From positions 21,976,741 to 22,040,740 of the forward strand of contig CM044959.1 of assembly GCA_024516035.1 (NCBI GenBank): 64,000 nucleotides of DNA, written 5' to 3'. This stretch comes from Bactericera cockerelli. Taxonomy: Eukaryota > Arthropoda > Insecta > Hemiptera > Triozidae. A program made the position numbers and the translations under genes. The notes beneath the pieces were generated by a model, which saw only the letters and a list, made by a program, of their open reading frames with translations, did not search any database and was not told the origin of the DNA. Positions 45,336 to 58,878 of this stretch are shown here, piece after piece. The first letter of the stretch is position 1; every line of letters starts with the position of its first letter.

Positions 45336-47464
45336 CTTGGGAGAGGAGGCAAAATCTTCTGAGGTTATTCAATACGAAAGTGCGGGGTTCCTGCGCTTTC
45401 AACCCGAACACATCAACCCGAACACACCGGAACTGTATTGTAATGTGGTCAAATATTTCTGCCAAATACAGTACCCGCTCAGTAGCTGAAGGACCTTCGA
45501 AAAAAAGAACAACAATTTCTTTTGATAAAATGATAAAACATAAATACTAATGGGAATATTCCCCAAGTTTCTATAACTCTTTGGACCACGATATACTACT
45601 CACTATAAAAAAGTGAGTTCTCAGGAAAATGATCGGATATGGACTGGTTGTGAACCCCTGACCTGTCACTTCCAGTGTCAACATTGTCAGCCTATTATTA
45701 TCACTAAAGATGCACGAAGCAAGTGGGTGATCAGTTTTCAATAAATTACCATATACCTCTTCCATGAATCATTGTTTTGTAAAGGGAGAGAAAAGAAAAT
45801 ACTGTAACGTTCTATGACTAGGTTTAACTTAAGGACAATGAGTATAAATAGAATAGGCACACATAAATATTTATACATAATATTATACACTAGTTGCTAT
45901 AGCAGGGATGGACAAACTTTCTTCTTGGCGCGGCGGTTCCCTACGAAAGAGTAAGAAGCAGTCACGGTCCAAATCACTTGATATCATTGAGAGTTAATAT
46001 GAATGAAAAAATCCCAAAACGCTGAAATCGCCCCACAGGCAACATACTTGAGGGTTTCATAGTAAATGGTTCATATAACTTTCTAGAATTCTAGGAATAA
46101 TAAGACCTTTGGAATCGTGCTTCGATGTGTCTTGAAAACGGATCCAAAATTATTCGTTTTTGGGAGCGTCCGCTACAGGCGACTTATATGGAAGGTCATC
46201 TGGTAAGAGTGTTATATGTAAAGGAAGAAGATCACCGATCTCTCTGAAGACAATCTGAAAACACAGAAGGTCTACTTTTTTAAAAGAACAAAGTAGGAAA
46301 ATTTGTTTTTTAAAATTAACGTAAATTAGTATGAAAATTTATTGAAAGGTTATTAGATGATAAAATTCTCTGATTTGTCGGTCTATTATATCCGTTACCT
46401 TACACTCGTCGGGCTGTCTCGAATCTTTCTTTGTTTAGAGCGTTCTTCACACCTCGGCCGAGGTCGTTGATTTTCAGAACTTACTTTCGAACTGAGTTTT
46501 AATTTCATTGAAGTTCTGGATCTCATCATCACTTTTTATAATTGGTGAAAAAAAAAAAAAATCCTCAACATTTTTAATTACTACCCGCAGTAAACTGAGA
46601 CAAGTTTTCACTATTATTAACTACTGCAGTTGCACTTTCTTCAAGTTGTTATAAACCTCCGCAACTCCAAAAGAACTGAAGAAGATGTGACAGTCAGTAC
46701 TAATTTAGATGCAATGTAATCAATATGATATTCCAATGCAATTTGCATAATAATGCACACAGGTAGTTAAATAAGTGGACGGAATCCGGGGTTCTCTTCA
46801 GTATCGTGGTGACATTGCGGATGCACAGTCTTGTGTTCATCTTCTGTAAGAAATAACAGGTTAGTGTCATCATATTTGTGTTAATCTATGATACAGCTTT
46901 TATGCCACAAAATATTCTGTCAAGGCACTTCTAAGTTGTTTTTTCAACAATACTTTGATTGTCCTTTGACCAGTTCCAGTCTTGTTCCAGAAGGAGACTG
47001 GATTGTCACGAAACAATAGTTGAATGTTATGATGCGTATCAACAAACAGTCATAATAAAATGACATGTTATTTTTTCTATATCCAAATGTTAATACAATG
47101 CGATATAGAAATAATGTATGGATATAGAAATATTTAATAATAATACGCAAAAACACTTTCATAATAGCTCGGAGACTCGGTTATATTATTTTGAACAAAC
47201 AGAGTTAATACAGCCAGTCAGTTACGAGAAACATGTAAAAATGATATTCGGTGTGCTACTTTTCAAAACACAATTCAACTTATGTGCATCGGCTGTAAGA
47301 GACACACTGAAGAGGTGTGTGGTTTGTTCGGGGGAGGCATAAGAGAGGGGGGTCTAATGTGAATTGATTATTTATTTATTCATTAACCTGGCTGGCCTGA
47401 CGCCCAATTATTACGACTATTGTTCATCTTGCCGGTGTTTATAATGACAATGACCATTGTTGTT
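45336..47464. other. No gene recognised
   Basis: AT-rich. A hAT-like single end CAGGGATGGACAAACTT near 45904 has no partner found. Confidence 0.45.
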
Positions 47465-47492
47465 TCACATCACTGAGAGAGAGGAGAGAGAA

Positions 47493-47523
<31 letters not shown>

Positions 47524-47533
47524 AAGAGAGAAA

Positions 47534-47614
<81 letters not shown>
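47465..47614. repeat. (GA)n microsatellite
   Basis: About 140 bp of GA with GAAA interruptions. The Glu-Arg ORF across it is an artefact. Confidence 0.95.
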
Positions 47615-47615
<1 letters not shown>

Positions 47616-47636
47616 TCACATCCACTACGAATTTTT

Positions 47637-48315
47637 ACTTTCCTTATCCTATAATAAGGAAAGTATTGTATTCGTCGAAAATTTGACCTACCCAGTTTTT
47701 CACATTTCTGGACGAATCATAGCCTCAGGATACCAAAAAAGTTGTTTTCAGCCATTGGTCCGTGCGTCTGTCTGTGTGTGTGTGTGTGTGTCTGTGTGTG
47801 TGTCTGTGTGTCTGTGTGTCTGTGTGTGAACAGGATATCTCAAGAACGGTAAGAGCTAGAGACTTGAAATTTGGTATGAAAATTAATTTTATACACCAGA
47901 CGAACCACGAAACTTTTGGTTGCAATCAGCCGCAGAATGCGGCCGCAGGGCCGCAAATATTGGCCGCAAGCGCCGTTTCTATGAATTGGTTAAAGATACA
48001 AAAAAAGTTAAAGAACAACATTTTCTTAGATTAAAAAAATAATAGGAGTCTATTCTGATCATTTTTTTGATATCTTGAACTTTTTTGAACTCGGCCCCAA
48101 TTTACCGGTATTCTGGGGGGGACCCGCTTGGACTAACTTTTTTATTATTCATCCTAGATGGGAGTTGTGACATATCAAATTCAATGATTTTAAGGTGCTG
48201 ATTACGAATTTGATGTTTATTTTTAGCTAAATGTTACCTTTGAGTCACCAGTGGCTTTTGGTCCCGTTTCCATTCCTAATATGATAAGGAAAGTCGTGTG
48301 ATGTTTACACCAGAT
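47637..48315 (+). repeat. Dispersed repeat G, long copy, with terminal hairpin
   Basis: Starts with a hairpin CTTTCCTTAT/ATAAGGAAAG (47639-47664), contains a TG microsatellite (47774-47828), GGATATCTCAAGAACGGTAA and GAGACTTGAAATTTGGTATG. It ends with ATAAGGAAAGTCGTGTGATG and TTTACACCAGA. Its start is in the style of repeat H (TACTT...AAGTATTGTG). A diverged partial copy is at 21180-21430. Class unknown. Confidence 0.6.
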
Positions 48316-49654
48316 TTTTTATTTTAGTGGATGTGCAATTTTACCTTTAGAACCAAACGAGATTGAATCCCACTTATCGAAACATTGTTTCGCAACGTTT
48401 TAAAACTCCAAACAATATATATATAAAGAAATAAATATATAAAAAAAATATGTCTACATTGTACACCTACATTAAAGGGTTGGGTGGAAGAGATTGCCAC
48501 AGGTAATAACCCCGCCCTTTAGGTAGGACATTAGTTTTATTCTCTTTTTGTTCTTGTTTCTTTGTTCAATCTATTTATTTTTTCTTTATAAATTCATTGT
48601 ATTTTACTGTATATATTTTTGTCTTACCTAATAAAGTATAATATAATAATAATATTTAAAGATAATATATCTGAATTCTTATTCATTTTAGCGGCTTCAC
48701 ATACATAATTATTACACACCTGCAAATATTTTTCTATCCTACAACATCATGACTGGGTTTGCTGGAAAGGGTAGGAAATCTCATCTCAAGGCAAATCTTC
48801 TTCATTAAATCACCATGAATAAAAGAAAATAATACTAAATATAATATAACTGAAAATAACCATAATTTTAATAATAAAATATGTCTTATGAATATGATAC
48901 TAATGTATGTCCTCGCATTATAATGCACAGAAATAACAAAGTCTTCTTATGTTTTATTATTTAGTGCCTCCATAAAATTCACAATAGGTTTACAATGCAA
49001 TTGTTAAATAAACGAATATATGTATATTATGTATGTATAGTTGTATAGCTTATCGTTGTATTATACACATCTCTCTCTTACACACACACTCACATTCTAC
49101 TTCTTTCTCTTCCTCTTAGTGTTTCTTTCATTATTGTATGCAATTGAAATGTTGTCTGCTCCACAAAAAAACAGTACAAGAGCAAAACGAGGAGAGCACA
49201 AGAATTAAAATAATTACGGTGTCAATTCATTTATTTGTTTGGAACAGGTCCAACAGATTTCCTCTTAGACAGGATCACTCGAAAGCCTGGCAACATAGTT
49301 ATTAGTGCGCAACTGCGCATACTCAAACTTTTTGGTGTCCGGAGGAACTTTTGCCTGATTTGATCAGCAAGTGAACCTGTATTTATTTCATAAAGAAGTT
49401 ACTTTTTAGTTTCATCTCAGGTGCAGCCTTTTTTAAAAGTCGGTATGAAAGTTCAAAAAATTATGGATTTTTTAGGAAATGGATTCGTGGAATTCAATAT
49501 TTGAGGAAATATCCAACAAAATATCCTTAAATTATTCAAAACAATAATGAAATATTCGCCGAAAAAAAGGAATAAAAAATTCGAGATGAAATACGTAGCT
49601 ATATCAAATTTGTTCTAAAGTATTCAATTATGGAACATCTCCAAGCTTTCATCG
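48316..49654. other. No gene recognised
   Basis: AT-rich; nothing recognised. Confidence 0.5.
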
Positions 49655-49867
49655 TTATAATCCATTACACAAGCATTCGCTGCCACCTGTCCTTCCGTGG
49701 TCTGTCGTGAATGTGTTCAAAATCTCACCAGCAAATCCAATACCTGGTTCTGGTGTTGAAAATAAGATTTCAAGAAACCCCACAATGGTCTGATAGCACT
49801 CAACCAATGACCCTGTAGGAATGATGGCTCGGAACTTGTTGGAAGTGCACCGGAGAGATGTACGAAT
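49655..49867 (-). pseudogene. Open, protein-like minus-strand stretch without ATG
   Basis: The minus frame from 49867 to TAA at 49655-49657 is open for 70 codons and reads protein-like (FRAIIPTGSLVECYQTIVGF, then EPGIGFAGEILNTFTTDHGR). It starts right after an in-frame TAA and has no ATG or clear acceptor. It may be an exon or a decayed gene piece. No family is recognised. Confidence 0.25.
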
Positions 49868-50511
49868 GTTTTATTGCCCAAGTAATTGAATAACAATTAC
49901 TAGTACCCCGTACCGTCCTGGACTCAGCAGATTACCTGAGATTCCCACACAGGGATCATAAACTAAAAGAAACAGCGCGAGAAATATCTCCACTTTTCGC
50001 CCATAAATTCCAAATCTATTTAAGAATCTATTTAGTGGAAGTGAAATCTCTTTAGTAATGCTTGTAAAGAGCATTTAGTAATGCTTATAGAAAGACATCC
50101 AAACCTACCTATTTCTTGTAGTATCCTTTTTCTCAACGCAAAAACCGGACACTGTGTGAAAACAGCCAATAAACTTGGCTGTAATAGTGATTAGTTTCCA
50201 GTTTAAGGCGGCTTCTAGTGGTGGCGGTAACATGACTGCTTCTGTGTTTCCGTGGTGATTAATAAGGAGGTTAGAACTAATGAGGATCTGCAGGTTACGG
50301 TGGGAAGGAACAAGAAGTTTGTATTTGTATAGTGAGGAGGAAGACGCCCTTTGATTCATTTGATAAACTTGTTAACATTATGACGGTAGTACAAGCACAA
50401 GTCAATTTTATAACTGTACACAAAAATAAAATCTTAAATAGGTGAACAGTAAGTATAGATGAAAAAAAAAACTATGTCTGTAAAAGGAGTGAGAGGAGAG
50501 CGAGTAAAAGG

Positions 50512-50543
<32 letters not shown>

Positions 50544-53536
50544 ATTTAAAAAGTAAGAGAGAACAAGGAAGCGATGGTAAAAAAGATGAAAAATCTGTTT
50601 TAAGTAAAATCATCGAGTCTGTACCGTTCTTCCAAAGTTCCAGCAAAATTATCTTCGGCAGAATAGAGAGAATGATATCCCTATGAGTCATTGATACTGG
50701 ATACACCACATACTGGGATACCCTGTACTGACATGGGAAACTTGGACGATAAGATCAGGAGAGTTAATAGCAAAGTAAATAGTGGACTGTAATCACCTGC
50801 GTGAAAGGTGTTCAGAAAACACTGCTACGTCCAATGATGCAGGTATTTCAAACATTTTCAAAACCTTGGACTTCATAACAAAAATATTATTACAAAAAAA
50901 AAAAAAAATGTTGATGGACTTACAAATAATTGTGTTTTTATTTCCTCGTCATTCAATATTACTTGTAGGTAATGTATGTAGGTATTGCACTGTGTGTGTA
51001 GGTGAGTATTTCTATCTTTTGCTGAACCTACAATTACGTGAAAAGTTTTAATCTACTTTCAAAAGAGGCTCCTGCACTAGGTTTTATTCTTTGAAAATAT
51101 TTGAACTAATCTGTGAATCCTTTGAGCAGAGAAATATTTATTTGTAAAAGTGTATTTTGGACATTGAGGCTTTTCAGTAGAATTGTTTTACTCGATTTTG
51201 ATCATCAAAGATCATTCAACGTAAAATGTCAAACAAAACAATATGTTTACCCGGATTGGTTAGTTCAATTACTATAGGATTATAATTATTACCTATAACA
51301 AGGCTTCTAGGTATTCTTAATTTCTTAAAAAAAAAAAATAATAATAATAAAAGGGAATTAAAGTTCTCTTCGCTAACCGCCAACACTAGTTTACAAAACT
51401 TGGAGTGCTCCTTGTAACAGCTCGGTTGGTAATCTCCACTGGTAATGTCCACAGCATTATGAACTTGGTGAGATATGAATAACTAGTAGTGAGTAGCCAT
51501 TGCATACACTTACGCGGAGTATCATTGTCACTGTAATCACGGGAGATTAATCACCGAGCCATTCCGCAATATGCAGGTGTATAATGCACTTGACTTGCTG
51601 TTATTATGTATTCGACAAGCTTGGGACAGTTGTGCATAAATAAAATGCAATCAGAATGCGCTGGACATTAATCTTAGCTCTCTCGTCGTCCGCGAGATAA
51701 GAGTTTTGGTGACTACAAGGATACAAAGTAAGTGTCAAAGACAGGGCATTCTATTCTTACTGCTCAAATTTTGTTTCCAGGTATACCGACAGGATTTTTT
51801 TTAAAACATGCAACTGAAAAAAAAAAAAAAAAAAAAAAATGAAAAAATTAAACAGATGGATACAATATAAATAGGTGCTGACGTAGGTACAATAATAAGA
51901 TTGTAACAAAAGATGCTGGCTGGTAAAATGAAATAATACAATTGAAAGTGCATTTCACCTCTGCATTAATTTTAGTTTGACTCTATTAGTCTATTTTAAT
52001 ATTTAACTTTCCCTTTTTGATATTTTTTTCCTTTAGGCGCTTTAACTTTACTGGGGCAGGTCTTTCGCGCCGTCCCTTTTTTATTTGATATTATTATATT
52101 CTAAAAGTTAAACATTCAACTGGTATTATTGAACATTCAACAGTGACCTTTGTGGTATTTGAGACGGTATCAAAAATTAAAGCAGATTAGATGAGCTAAC
52201 GTTCTTACGCAAATACTGTCGCTTTCATGTGGTGAGACAGTTGAAATTCCCTCTACGACCGAAACTGACCCGAAAAAAAGATAATTAATGAGAAAACAAT
52301 GAAGAAAACTGCAGTGGCAGCTAATGTCCGCGTCATGTCCCGTCCCTGCTGGTGACACCAGTGTCAACATGGTTATTATCAACAATTAAAGTGCACACCA
52401 ACTCGAGGAAATGAACATTATAAGCAAAACGTTTATTGTTATGGCTGTTAATCTGTGTGGAATTGTTGTGGATGATAACATGTGACAAGTTCAAGTAGGT
52501 GGGCTTGTGACTCATTTGCCTTGATGGTTCTCTTTTTCTTTTAATAGCTCCAACGTGTTGGGGAGAGAGCCAATGATGAAATCAACTGTGTGGTAGAATG
52601 AGCCAATTCTGGTTGCCTTATGATTAGCACCGTGATCAGGGATTCAAGTTCAAGATCAGGTGTTTGTGATTTCAAACATTTGGTAGTTGATATCTACAGG
52701 TATTGATCACTATGTCAAAATTCGGCTGTGGACATAAACAGGAACATGTTGCACACTTGGTATGTTTTTGTTGAAACATACACGCGATCTATTAGAACTA
52801 CCAAAAATCATCAGGCCTGTGAGGTTCTGTTCGTAATTTATGAAATGTGGTTTTCCATTGTGTTCGCAAGTTTTGTGGAATTTCGTTTAAATGCTATCAA
52901 TCTTTCTGGTGTTTCCAACATATTCCTGATCTTTCTGGTTGAACTACCAAATTTTATTAGGAAATAGACAGTAAAAAGACATTATATATAATTAGGATTT
53001 CTAGACCTCAAAACAAATTAAATTTCGTGAACACTTCTTCAACCACCCAGTAAACTCATTACAATTTAAAGTATAATAAAAGTCAACATGTAGTATTTCT
53101 TCTTTCTTATCAATTTTGTGTCTAATGATTAGGTTTTTTAATGTGTAGAGTTGTAGGAGGTAAATCCGTCAGTCTTGATTCATTCCATGTCGAGTTTGGA
53201 GACGCGAGACAATCTCGGCCTGTTATCTCGGAAACGCTTGACAGGGGACGGTCTGAGAAATTACCACCCGCATCGTAGCACAAATAATATTAATCTGATT
53301 ATCAATTTTTTCTGTCTGTCTCCCAAGTCGAGATTTGTTTAGGTGAAAGACTGGTGGGGACGAACATTGGTCGCATCTGACTCCACGAGTGCTGGTGCTT
53401 TGTCATCTCTGACTTCATACTTTATGATTGTGTTTTCTGTGTTCTTGCTGCTTTTTTAGTAGTATATCTTGAAATTGTTAAAATGTAAAATTGCTGTCTT
53501 ACTATTTTGCCTTTTATTTAATTTTACACGATACCA
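49868..53536. other. No gene; several poly-A tracts
   Basis: A runs at about 50517-50541, 50894-50908 and 51818-51839. A donor-like AAAGTAAGTG lies near 51726. ORFs at 50105-50359 and 52170-52515 have no recognised domain. Confidence 0.45.
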
Positions 53537-53805
53537 TTTTTTTTTTTTTTTTAAGTGGGGTTTAACATCGCTTTCAACTGCCATGGTTATATCACGACGG
53601 GGGTTTTACCCTCCATTCGCAGGAAACTCACAAACCTGCTACTCACATTGACCTCACCCAGCCTGAGTGGGGCCGGGAAAAGCCAGCGTCACGAGAATTA
53701 GAATTTGCATGGTCACCCATCCAAGTCTTAACCTCGCTGGATGTCGCTTAACTTCGGTGTTCTGAAGGGAACCGGTGTATTCAACATGCCATCGACGCTG
53801 GCTTT
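53537..53805 (-). mobile_element. 5S-rRNA-derived SINE, most complete copy
   Basis: On the minus strand: start AAAGCCAGCGTCGATGGCAT, a 5S-like head with GAAGTTAAGC and CTTGGATGGGTGACCATG, body GGCCCCACTCAGGCTGGGTG and GAATGGAGGGTAAAACCCCC, and a poly-A tail (T run 53537-53552). ACCAT followed by a T run is present on both sides, a likely target duplication blurred by the tail. Related copies in this window are at 9778-10000, 12000-12125, 12131-12290, 27985-28090, 36595-36780 and 61465-61530. Confidence 0.9.
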
Positions 53806-53901
53806 ACCATTTTTTTTGCCAAGAAAATAAATTATAGATTTATTTAAAATAATGCTAACTTTAACATCTCTATCTGCATTCATAAGTTGTTACATTTTCA
53901 G

Positions 53902-53975
53902 CACTAGGTGGTAGAAAATGCTTTGAGCATTAACCTCGCCTGGTGGTAACCTTCCACTAAAGAGTGTAATTATTA
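53902..53975 (+). mobile_element. SINE family C, 3' end only
   Basis: CTAGGTGGTAGAAAATGCTT, GAGCATTAACCTCGCCTGGT, GGTAACCTTCCACTAAAGAG and an ATT-type tail. Same 3' end as 58660-58878, without the head. Confidence 0.65.
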
Positions 53976-55699
53976 TTATCTTTCGAATTGATAAGTTGCT
54001 GAGTGTTGATTTAATTATACATAATTCTGGATCTAGATACAATATTAAAATCAATGATGGATGTATTGTGTTCTACTTCTTCGAGTTTTAGCGTGTATGA
54101 GGGGTGATCATGACTTTTCAAGTATAGTGTCCACTGTCCATCTCATAGAATTCAGTCTGTATAGGTACCTACAGTTATTTTTGAAGAATATACCTGTAAC
54201 TAGATACGCATCACTACATGGTTCGCTTAAAAAAAACGACATTTCACGGCTCAACATGAAGTGACACATAGGTACTTAGTGACTTGAACGTCTAAGAAGA
54301 TATTTTCGATACTACATAATATAATATATAAAATAAAATAATAATTATCAATGTCTTAATGGGTACTCTGAACATTAGAAAACAAGTGAGTGAGTACTCT
54401 CAGATTAGGTCCCTATCGCATCAGTAGAGAGTAGCTTAAGAGGAGCTTAAGCTGCAATTAAAACTCTTGACTTAATCTTCTTTAAAAGTACTGAGCAGGA
54501 AGAGGTAGCTTCCAGAAAACAATTGAGGATTTATATGAAAATAAGACTCAAGGTATCCATGGAGTGAATAAAGCTGATGTTTTGATCCAGAGGTATTACA
54601 CCCCCTACAGTTCCAAAGCTAGATCCTACATCCCAGGAGATAAGCCATAGTTGACAGACATGTCACTGGGATATCATTATCCGTCAACCTGTTAGGTTAT
54701 CTGTCAGAATAGAGTACCCATAGAATGAATGACCGACCACTTGCTTGGGTTTCTGTTTTAGATTTGAGAGAACCCTCAGATGTTCTATAGCTTGTCGCTC
54801 CAAGTGCATAGCATTACACTGGCAACTGCACAGCAGTGTCTACGTTCTCACGGAGTTAATTGCTTCAAGTCGAGATGAGTAGGTACCCGCAGTTAAAAGC
54901 TCTCTGCTCTCAGGTAGTAGGTTTCATGTTAACATCTCGTGTTGGGGCTGGTTCGTGTTAAAATCCCATAAATTCTCGTTTCAATGGGTTTTTGTTCTGG
55001 AACTGGGCGCTCAATTTGTACTGCCTTATTGATTTTCAAATATTAATTTCGAATTCAACACAATACTGTACGGTGTGGTTAAGAGTACTAACTGTAATTT
55101 TTAAAATGGAATCAATACACTTATATCGCGTTTGAGAGTACTCTCGGCCATAAATAATCATGTCAACCAGTATTGTTACTAAATAATTGTAATCAAGGTA
55201 TAGAATTTACAGTAGAATTTTTTTCTCAACTTTCTATACTTTTACAGATACAATATACTTCTGTAAAAAATTATGTGTCTATCTATGATTTTTGGTAAAC
55301 AAAAACTATTTTTTCAATACAAAGATTTATTTTTTCATGTGAGTAAATGTTTTCATATTAGCTTATCCAATGGTTATTGTAATAATATAGGAAACCGTTG
55401 TTTGACATAAGTGATTAAAAAGTAAGCAGAAGAAGAAGAAAAAAAAATGTAACACCCAGTAGAAAATTCCATTCTCCTGACCAAAAGCATTTTAAAATAA
55501 ATTACAATGAAATTTAAAGAAGGGTGTGCTAATCGTGTAAGAATTGTGTCTAATTATAATGTCATAATCAAAGATACTAGCAGGAGTGTTAACTGGTGTA
55601 GTTCCATTCTAAGTTTAATAAACTCCACAGTTCCGAGGTGAAATTATTTTATTTTATACTGATTATGCGGAATTAAAATGAACTTTTAGTACGATCTTT
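53976..55699. other. No gene recognised
   Basis: AT-rich; nothing recognised. Confidence 0.5.
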
Positions 55700-56830
55700 T
55701 GCGCTATGATAATTGAGAAAACAGCAGGCAGTCTTTAAATGGCCAAAAAGTGGCATAATGTGTTTCAATTTTCCCCCTAACTTGATTCGCATACTGAGTA
55801 CCTATTTCAGAATAGCAGCACTCGTGTAAAACTTTATTCGCGTTAGGTGTTAACATTTGCACCTGAATTAGCAAATTTATGTTTTTGGAAGATTGGGCCG
55901 GTATCCCGCAGATTGGCATTATAACGCTTTGAACTTTTAGTCTCAAGTATTTCGCTTTGAGATCCAGATCGATTGTTCACACGTTTCAATTCTATTTCTC
56001 ATATTTCTTACAAGAGATTGAAACAGGTACATACTGTTTCAAAATTTCAAGAAATCTTTGGCATGATTTTTAATGTCGTATCTAATATTTTCATTCTAAT
56101 TAACAATGTAGTGGGACAGATATTCTGAACGACGTGTTCTAATCTATACCTCATCTTTCAAAATTTTCACAAGTGAAGTTATCTTTCACTTCCAATAGTC
56201 TTTCAATTGTACCAACAACAAACTCAGGATCAGGAGATTCTATACTTACTCATTCGATATTTACAAAAAGAAAATTCAGACCTTTTCATAGAATTTCGCA
56301 AGGACAGAGTTTAATATGGAAGATTTTATTACATCTTCAAACTATCTTTTATGTACACTATATCTCTCTATGGGGTAATGCTGTTTCACACGCATTCAAC
56401 GACTTCCTTGTTACACCTGGCGAAAGCATTAGAAGATTGTGGATAATGTTTTGTAAAATATTTCCCGCATCATAGAAAACTTCACGAAGGGGCTGTAATT
56501 ACATCTTCAGGTTTAATTTTACGAGGCCCAGAATCATCTTTAAACATCCCCCCCCCTTGACAATATTCAAAGCTACAATCACGTTGCCCCATCTTCGAAA
56601 CATTTTCGATTCCAAGGGGTGTACATAAAATTAAACCCCCCTTCTGATGATGTGATTTTTCTTTTCCAAGACGGGACATATTGTCTTGTAGTTTCCCACA
56701 CATTTTCGTGAAAAATTCTTGTAATATCTATGACAGTGTCTAGGGTTGAACATTATCTATCATTAGAAATAGAGTGATGGGTGCAGTGATGGCATTGTTT
56801 TCTTCGAGGATGCGTGTTATGCTTTCCATC
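55700..56830 (-). pseudogene. Decayed coding-like region, unidentified (possible viral or mobile-element origin)
   Basis: Over about 1.1 kb the minus strand gives protein-like text that changes frame. In order: ITRILEENNAITAPITLFLM (near 56780), DITRIFHENVWETTRQYVPS (near 56690), an overlapping open frame 56703-56482, then PDPEFVVGTIERLLEVKDNF (near 56200), and a further open frame 55946-55704 containing EIGTQYANQVRGKIETHYAT. Stops and small frame changes separate them, as expected for an old gene without selection. I recognise no family. An endogenous viral sequence or an old transposon gene are both possible. Confidence 0.35.
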
Positions 56831-58659
56831 TGATTAGGATTTCTCATTCGCCTTTCAGCTTGTTTTCTTTATTCCCAAAATCCCACTCAATTTATCCTTT
56901 AGTCTGTAATGGTTCGATACTCTCATGGAAAGTGGGGGAGATAAAAATGTGGGTCCTCTCTAGTTTCTTTATGTTCGTGAGAACTTCAAGAGAACTGGTA
57001 TCAGGCGTAATTACCATTACCTACCCTATAGTCATAAGGTGGGATCCTGGTTAAAGAAAAAATTGGCAGTTGACTGTTATTTTCAAAACTATTAAATCGA
57101 ACACAATTTATGTGAGGAAATTGATTCTAACTGAATAGGTTTGCAAAATTATTAATTAAAAGATTTCCAGGTATTAATGATACGCAATTGTTGCAAGTGA
57201 TTCTTAATAAAATAACGTTAAATATTGTATTTAAAAATTTACAACGTTTCGACTATTATGAAGGTAGGAAGATTCAATTAAATTAATTTGTTTCTTTTAT
57301 ATACTAAAATTGCTAGCTTTGATTAAGACATTTTTAAAAAATCATTGAAACTTTTTAAATGATTGATATTTTCTGTGAGCTCAATATAATATACAATATA
57401 TTTTCAAATGGTAGAATATCAAAGACCAAGAATTTTAATCAGAATTCTTCAGACACGTCACCGTAGTTGCAAAATAATAAAAAAGCGACTTTTCTTAAAA
57501 ATTAAGAGATACGAATAGAAAAACAAGTTTTAAAAGGAAATATATGCAAGTCATTAAACACGATTATAGGGTAGCAATTATGTATTGGAAAACCCAAGAG
57601 TGAATTGGATTCAGTTCTGTTGATCGTTTTTCAATATTAACTTTTGTTAAAATACATCTTCTTTTTTAAGTTCATTGAATCTTTGGCAGTATGAAGTGAA
57701 GTGGGCTAATAATAATAATATATAATAACCACAGGTATCAAGTAGAAATCTGTGCCCTGACCTGTTTATGATTTCCAGAATGCACCTGTAAAACCTCGCT
57801 AAAAAAACACGTCATGCCGATTGATTTAGTTCAGTTTCATAAATTTGAAGATGTTCTCATTCAATTTAGGTTTGTATGCAAATGAGTTTTTTTAATGGAT
57901 TCAAATTTAACCTGAGATTAAATTCACTTACATGCTACAGCATTCACCGCAGGTAAATTATGATTTTAGTGTGCTCTCAACAAGCAACGAAAGAATAAGT
58001 TATTTAATTTCTTTTATAAACATTTTCCTGTTACCGTTGTCCGCCTAATAGTTCTTCATATTCTACAGTAACATGTAGCATATAAATGTAATATGCACAT
58101 GTGAGGAAAGATTATTTACATAATTATATTATACAAGCCCTTCCAATGTTTTAACTGTTATTGATAGAATTTAGAAGAAGGATCGACTTTTGAGTCAAAG
58201 GTGATTCTTTGTATTTAACAGAGTGTTTGATAATTTCTACATGTTCAAAGGAAAATATTCAAAAATTAAAAAAAAAAACTTCCATTGTGATTTAGAACCT
58301 TAACCACTTGACCACCAATGCACATGTCATGTAAAACTAAAATGACTAGTTATGTCTATTATTTTAGACAAAATTACCTTCCACAATTTCACGCTGATTT
58401 TCCGAAACGTTCAATGATTGCTGAAACCACTCCCGACACCTGAGGATCACCGATAGGTAGGTATAATTACAATTGCTGTTTAATATTGACGAAGCTATCG
58501 GAGGAAGATGTAAGATGTGCTGCTCGGGCTGGGTGTAATTATACTGGGAATGTGTTGATAATTAATATAGTAGGAGGTCTGCACGATGGAGAGCCGCACC
58601 CTGCAGACCGAACCAGACGCTCCCAAACTGACTTGAGAATTCACAAGCTTGTATGTTTA
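56831..58659. other. No gene recognised
   Basis: AT-rich; nothing recognised. Confidence 0.5.
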
Positions 58660-58878
58660 TAATAATAATAATAATAATAATACTCTTTAGTAGAAGGTAA
58701 CCACCAGGCGAGGTTAATGCTCTAAGCATTTTCTACCACCTAACCCTCAGAGTCTTATTATTATGTGGTTACAAACTCAAATTAATGAGGAAAAATTCAT
58801 GCACTGGGTGGGATTCAAACCAACCCTACGCTACCTGGATTACCAGACTAGCGCGTTAACCACTTGACTACCAGTGCG
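58660..58878 (-). mobile_element. tRNA-SINE family C, full copy
   Basis: Minus strand: head CGCACTGGTAGTCAAGTGGT, then TAACGCGCTAGTCTGG, B box GGTTTGAATCCC, body ACATAATAATAAGACTCTGA, the 3' block AGGTGGTAGAAAATGCTTAG and AGCATTAACCTCGCCTGGTG, and an ATT tail at 58660-58683. Confidence 0.85.

Noticed and set aside
45904..45925. CAGGGATGGACAAACTT as a hAT terminus
   Set aside because: No matching right end or 8-bp duplication was found.
47457..47654. Glu/Arg-rich 65-codon ORF
   Set aside because: It is a translation of the GA microsatellite.
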